A DNA stretch of 64,000 nucleotides from Kitasatospora viridis (lineage in GTDB: Bacteria; Actinomycetota; Actinomycetes; Streptomycetales; Streptomycetaceae). The notes under the pieces are model-generated. The model was not told the DNA's origin and did no database searches. It was given only the letters and a program-made list of their open reading frames with translations. Made by a program: the position numbers and the translations under genes. The stretch lies in the NCBI RefSeq assembly GCF_007829815.1, contig NZ_VIWT01000003.1, positions 620,001-684,000 of the forward strand, in the 5' to 3' direction. Each line of letters begins with the position of its first letter. Position 1 is the stretch's first letter. Shown here piece after piece: positions 60,396 to 64,000 of this stretch.

Positions 60396-61196
60396 TCAGC
60401 GCGTCTTGAGTGCCACCGCCGCCTCCGGCGAGTAGAGCGAGAAGGTGAGCGACTCCTGGAGGTAGAGCCGCACGCTCTCGGCGTCGTGCGAGAGGTAGCC
60501 GATCGACAGGTCCTGGCCGAGGTGCAGTTCGAAGTCGCCGCCCCGGGTGGAGAGCACCACGGCGCCGCTGAGCGCGGGCGCCCAGATGATCTCGCCGGTG
60601 ACCACCCGGGCGAGGTGCTGGCGCACCGGGTAGCCGTGGTTGGAGGTCTCGTTGACGGCGGTGTACAGCTCGGCGCCGAGCAGCAGCGAGTACGGCCCGT
60701 CCACGCCGGCCAGGCGCAGCGTGGTGATCGCGTGGCTGACCGCGTCCGGGTAGTCGACGACGGTGTCCGGCAGGGTGATCGGCGGGTTGTCGGCGCCGGT
60801 CTGCACGCCGGTGATGCCGGCCGCCTGCCAGCCCTGGAAGATCGCGGTGTCCTCGGCCAGCGCGATGCTGCGGGCGGCCTCCTTGACGGGTTGCCAGTCG
60901 GCGTCCTTGGAGCCGCGCTCCACGTTGTCCACCTCGCGGCGAGACAGCGTGAAGGGCACCCGCAGCTCGACCACCGGCCGGGACTCGTTGGCCTGCGCCT
61001 CGGTGCCGGCGACCACCGGGTCGATCGGTCGCTGGTGGCCCGAGCCGACGGCGGCGAGCTCCGGCCCGGCCGGTCCGGAGAGGTCCACCACCCGGCGGCC
61101 GGCCAGGTGCAGGGTGAAGGTGCGGCGGGCCTCCTCCTCGATCTCCTCCCAGGCCTCGCCGGAGACCGGGGCCAGGTCGCGGTGCAGGTTGTTCAT
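60396..61196 (-). CDS. Family 1 encapsulin nanocompartment shell protein
   Basis: The 266-residue protein is a HK97-fold shell protein: MNNLHRDLAPVSGEAWEEIE at the N-terminus, RRVVDLSGPAG, ESRPVVELRVPFTLSRREVD with the E-loop, and IGYLSHDAESVRLYLQESLT near the C-terminus. Family 1 encapsulins of this size assemble into T=1 shells of 60 subunits. The start ATG overlaps the stop of the DyP peroxidase gene (ATGA), the classical cargo-shell pairing, and the peroxidase carries a cargo-loading tail. Confidence 0.95.
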   Translation of the reverse strand: MNNLHRDLAPVSGEAWEEIEEEARRTFTLHLAGRRVVDLSGPAGPELAAVGSGHQRPIDPVVAGTEAQANESRPVVELRVPFTLSRREVDNVERGSKDADWQPVKEAARSIALAEDTAIFQGWQAAGITGVQTGADNPPITLPDTVVDYPDAVSHAITTLRLAGVDGPYSLLLGAELYTAVNETSNHGYPVRQHLARVVTGEIIWAPALSGAVVLSTRGGDFELHLGQDLSIGYLSHDAESVRLYLQESLTFSLYSPEAAVALKTR

Positions 61197-62236
61197 CGGG
61201 TCGGGTCCCCTTCGTCCGGGCGGGTCTCGTGCGGGCGCTTCAGGCTGCCGATGCCCAGCGACCAGTCGGTGCGCGGCCGAGGCCGTTCGGCGGTCGGCGG
61301 AGGAGGGTCGTCGAGCAGGTCGGCCGGGGGCACGAAGAAGAGCCCCCCGGTGGTCGCGGTGGTGAAGTCGAGCAGGCGGTCGTGGGGTGCCTCGCCGCGG
61401 CCGAGGAACATGTTGCGCAGCATCTCCTCGGTGATCGCGGGCGTGCGGCAGTAGCCGATGAAGTAGGTGCCGATGTCGCCGTCCAGGTACGAGCCGTAGG
61501 GCATGTTGTGCCGCAGGATCTCCTGCGCCCGGCCGTCGGCGTCCGGGTCCAGGCTGGTCAGCGAGACGTGCGAGTCGGCGGGCTGCTCCTTGCCGACGAG
61601 TTCGATGTCGGCGAGCTTGGTGCGTCCGATCGCGCGTTCCTGCTGCTCGGTGGTGAGCGCCTCCCACTCGGGCAGCAGGTGGCGGTACTTCTGCACCACC
61701 GCGTAGCTGCCGCCGGCGAACCGCGGGTCCTCCGCGCCGATCAGCGCGGCCCGCTCGGCGGCGGCGCCCTCGGGGTTCTCGGTGCCGTCGACGAAGCCGG
61801 TCAGGTCGCGCCGCTCGAAGTACTCGAAGCCGACGGTCTCGTCGACCACGTCGGCCGCACCGGCCAGTCGGCCGAGCAGCTGCCCGGCCAGTTCGAAGCA
61901 GGCGTCGGGCCGCTCGGCGCGCAGGTGGAAGAGCAGGTCGCCGGGGGTGGCGGGGGCGGTGTGCCGGGGGCCGCGCAGCTCCTGGAAGGGGTGCAGCCCG
62001 GCCGGGCGGGGGCCGTCGAAGAGGCGGTCCCAGAGCTCGGAGCCGAGGCCGGTGACGCAGCTCAGCCGGGCCCGGTCGGCCCGCAGGCCGACCGAGCGGC
62101 GCAGCCCGGCGAGGTCGGGCAGCAGCTCCCGGACGGCGGCCTCGCCGCCCGGACGGACCGTCAGCACCAGGAACCGGGCGGCCCTGGTCTGCGGCGCCAG
62201 CACCGCCCGGGCGGCGTCGGCGGCCCCGGTGGTCAC
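61193..62236 (-). CDS. DyP-type peroxidase, encapsulin cargo
   Basis: The 347-residue haem enzyme reduces hydrogen peroxide and oxidises dyes or other electron donors. GFVDGTENP at 147-155 is the DyP GXXDG motif with the catalytic Asp; His223 (DSHVSLTS) is the proximal haem ligand and Arg242 (LRHNMPYG) the distal Arg. The C-terminus has a Pro-rich linker and then DWSLGIGSLK at 324-333, the known cargo-loading signal, followed by a short extra tail RPHETRPDEGD. It starts with GTG overlapping the gnd stop (GTGA). Confidence 0.95.
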   Translation of the reverse strand: MTTGAADAARAVLAPQTRAARFLVLTVRPGGEAAVRELLPDLAGLRRSVGLRADRARLSCVTGLGSELWDRLFDGPRPAGLHPFQELRGPRHTAPATPGDLLFHLRAERPDACFELAGQLLGRLAGAADVVDETVGFEYFERRDLTGFVDGTENPEGAAAERAALIGAEDPRFAGGSYAVVQKYRHLLPEWEALTTEQQERAIGRTKLADIELVGKEQPADSHVSLTSLDPDADGRAQEILRHNMPYGSYLDGDIGTYFIGYCRTPAITEEMLRNMFLGRGEAPHDRLLDFTTATTGGLFFVPPADLLDDPPPPTAERPRPRTDWSLGIGSLKRPHETRPDEGDPTR

Positions 62237-63675
62237 CGCCGTTCCTCGCTGCGGTCGCCCGCCCAGAGGGTGTGGAAGCTGCCCTCGCGGTCGGTGCGGT
62301 GGTAGGTGTGGGCGCCGAAGAAGTCGCGCTGGCCCTGGATCAGCGCGGCGGGCAGCCGTTCGGCCCGCAGCGCGTCGTAGTAGGCCAGCGCGCCGGCGAA
62401 GCCGGGGACCGGCACGCCCAGTTGGGCGGCGGTGGAGACCACCCGGCGCCAGGCCGACTGGGCCTCGCCGAGGGCCTTGCGGAAGTACTCGTCGGCCAGC
62501 AGGGTGGGCAGCTGCGGGTCGGCCTGGTAGGCGGCCTCGATCCGGCCGAGGAAGCGGGCCCGGATGATGCAGCCGCCGCGCCAGATGGCGGCCATCGCGC
62601 CCGGGTCCACCTGCCAGTCGTACTCGGCGCTGCCGGCCTGGATCTGCTGGAAGCCCTGCGCGTAGGCGACGATCTTCGAGGCGTACAGGGCGTGTTCGAC
62701 GTCCTCGGCGAAGCGGTCGGCGGCGGCGCTGTCCAGCCAGGTCTCGGTGGGTCCGGGCAGGTCGCGGCAGGCCTCGCGCTGCGGCACGCCGCCGGAGAGC
62801 GAGCGGGCGAAGACGGCTTCGGCGATGCCGGGCACCGGCACCCCGAGGTCGAGGGCGATCTGCACGGTCCAGCGGCCGGTGCCCTTCTGCTCGGCCCGGT
62901 CCTGCACCACGTCGACGAACGGGCGCCCGGTGTCGGCGTCGGTGTGGCCGAGCACCTCGGCGGTGATCTCGATCAGGTAGGACTCCAGCCGGCCCCGGTT
63001 CCACTCCCGGAAGATCCCGGCGATCTCGCCGGGCTGCCGGCCCGCGGCGTGCCGCAGCAGGTCGTAGGCCTCGGCGATGAGCTGCATGTCGGCGTACTCG
63101 ATGCCGTTGTGCACCATCTTGACGAAGTGTCCGGCGCCGTCGGGGCCGACGTGGGTGCAGCAGGGGCGCCCGTCCACCTGGGCGGCGATCGACTCCAGCA
63201 GCGGGCCGAGGCTGCGGTAGGCCTCGGCGGTGCCGCCGGGCATGATGCTGGGCCCGTTGAGGGCGCCCTCCTCGCCGCCGGAGATGCCGGTGCCGACGAA
63301 GTGCAGGCCGCGGGCGCGCAGCGCGGCCTCGCGGCGGCGGGTGTCGGCGAAGTGCGCGTTGCCGCCGTCCACCACGATGTCGCCGGGTTCCAGCAGCGGC
63401 GCCAGCTCGTCGATCACGGCGTCGGTCGGCTCGCCCGCCTTGACCATGATCACCACCCGGCGGGGCACGGCCAGCGCGGCGACCAGGCCGGCCAGGGTGT
63501 GCGAGGGGACGAACTCGCCCTCCTGGCCGAACTGTTCCACCAGTGCGTCGGTGCGGGCGGGGGTGCGGTTGTAGAGGGCGACCCGGTGGCCGTGCCGGGC
63601 GAAGTTGCGGGCCAGGTTGCGGCCCATGACGGCCAGTCCGATCACGCCGATGTCGGCGGGCGTCCGCGCGCTCAT
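62233..63675 (-). CDS. gnd: 6-phosphogluconate dehydrogenase, decarboxylating
   Basis: The 480-residue enzyme converts 6-phosphogluconate to ribulose-5-phosphate, carbon dioxide and NADPH. GLAVMGRNLARN near residue 13 and NRT at 36-38 bind NADP; GISGGEEGALNGPSIMPGG near 128 and FVKMVHNGIEYADMQL near 187 carry the catalytic Lys and substrate residues; the C-terminal domain ends in HTYHRTDREGSFHTLW. AGGAG precedes the ATG at 63675. It is the first gene of a three-gene coupled operon with the peroxidase and the encapsulin, which is an unusual partner. Confidence 0.95.
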   Translation of the reverse strand: MSARTPADIGVIGLAVMGRNLARNFARHGHRVALYNRTPARTDALVEQFGQEGEFVPSHTLAGLVAALAVPRRVVIMVKAGEPTDAVIDELAPLLEPGDIVVDGGNAHFADTRRREAALRARGLHFVGTGISGGEEGALNGPSIMPGGTAEAYRSLGPLLESIAAQVDGRPCCTHVGPDGAGHFVKMVHNGIEYADMQLIAEAYDLLRHAAGRQPGEIAGIFREWNRGRLESYLIEITAEVLGHTDADTGRPFVDVVQDRAEQKGTGRWTVQIALDLGVPVPGIAEAVFARSLSGGVPQREACRDLPGPTETWLDSAAADRFAEDVEHALYASKIVAYAQGFQQIQAGSAEYDWQVDPGAMAAIWRGGCIIRARFLGRIEAAYQADPQLPTLLADEYFRKALGEAQSAWRRVVSTAAQLGVPVPGFAGALAYYDALRAERLPAALIQGQRDFFGAHTYHRTDREGSFHTLWAGDRSEERR

Positions 63676-63829
63676 GCAGAAGGCTCCTGTGGTGGGGGTG
63701 CTCGTCCAGCCTGCCGCGAGCGGTGGTGGTCCGCACGCCCGGCGCGGCCGACGGGGCGTCACCTGACGTCCCGTCGGGCGGTGCCCTGATGCTGCGTCGA
63801 GCATGCCCGGGGGGCTATGCACACGAGGT

Positions 63830-63844
63830 ATACATCATGTGTAT
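63830..63844. promoter_or_regulatory. PadR operator candidate
   Basis: ATACA-TCATG-TGTAT is an AT-rich inverted repeat, 11 nt before the PadR start and 155 nt upstream of gnd. PadR repressors bind ATAC/ATGT-type dyads in their own promoter. It also overlaps likely promoter sequence (TATAC, TATAG). Confidence 0.6.
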
Positions 63845-63854
63845 AGTCACCGGC

Positions 63855-64000
63855 ATGTCACTCGGACACACCATCCTGGGCCTCCTGGAGACCCAGCCCC
63901 GGCACGGCTACGACCTGAAGCGTGCCTACGACGAGCAGTTCGGCAAGGCCCGGGCGCTGCCCTACGGCCAGGTGTACGCCACCCTCTCCCGGCTGCTGAA
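63855..64000 (+). CDS. PadR family transcriptional regulator (partial, 3' end outside window)
   Basis: The first 48 residues are visible: MSLGHTILGLLETQPRHGYD, then LKRAYDEQF and LPYGQVYATLSRLL, the winged-helix start of PadR with the conserved H-G-Y-D/E and G-x-x-Y-x-x-L-x-x-L. It is divergent from the gnd-DyP-encapsulin operon and could control that operon together with itself through the dyad at 63830. Confidence 0.92.
   Translation, partial: MSLGHTILGLLETQPRHGYDLKRAYDEQFGKARALPYGQVYATLSRLL

Overview
The window is very GC-rich actinobacterial DNA with the habits of Streptomyces/Kitasatospora: many GTG and TTG starts, 4-nt start/stop overlaps, an Scr1-type regulator next to two DUF397 genes, an AfsR/SARP regulator with a single TTA codon, and a small gene resembling DUF6296, a family I associate with Kitasatospora. 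No rRNA, tRNA, phage, IS or CRISPR sequence was recognised. The genus is inference; the order Streptomycetales is well supported.

Regions. (1) 1-17.7 kb: a TetR gene cut by the window edge, a KAS III (FabH-like) gene, a hotdog-like gene, a second TetR gene, then a 13.2-kb four-module NRPS gene (C-A-T x4 plus TE) ending in a strong terminator. Modules 1-2 and 3-4 look like a tandem duplication. An AAA-ATPase and a DUF302 gene behind a CsoR/CstR-like operator follow. (2) 17.7-25.2 kb: mixed genes (GNAT, MmyB-like regulator, an alpha/beta hydrolase interrupted by two inverted copies of a short palindromic element, HdeD-like protein, an MFS exporter with its TetR regulator, DedA). (3) 25.3-31.4 kb: a compact sugar-acid operon (SDR, GntR, galactonate dehydratase, mutarotase-like, KDPG-type aldolase, PfkB kinase, SMP-30 lactonase) amounting to a De Ley-Doudoroff-type route from an aldose to pyruvate and glyceraldehyde-3-phosphate. 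(4) 31.4-39.3 kb: epimerase, GNAT, a 14-blade WD40 protein, then a tandem duplication of a small secreted protein gene plus an AfsR-like regulator, in which the first regulator copy is broken. (5) 39.3-50 kb: rhomboid protease, MFS/TetR pair, NmrA/HxlR pair, lipoprotein, ATPase/Scr1/DUF397 module, secreted protein, Lrp, SMP-30 lactonase and NAD synthetase. (6) 50-64 kb: secreted GH5 glycanase, secreted beta-rich protein, two-component system facing an ABC exporter across a 24-bp perfect palindrome, GH3 lipoprotein, HAD and Nudix genes, and a gnd-DyP peroxidase-encapsulin operon facing a PadR gene.

Cross-cutting signal. A short palindrome TGAC-N5-GTCA occurs at least eleven times, always between genes or on stop codons, against well under one expected by my rough estimate. 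It fits the published BldD box (TNAC-N5-GTNA). Copies lie upstream of both SARP copies, of the Scr1/ATPase pair, and of the TetR/NRPS intergenic region, suggesting that part of this window is tied to developmental control; the TTA codon in the intact SARP gene points the same way through bldA.
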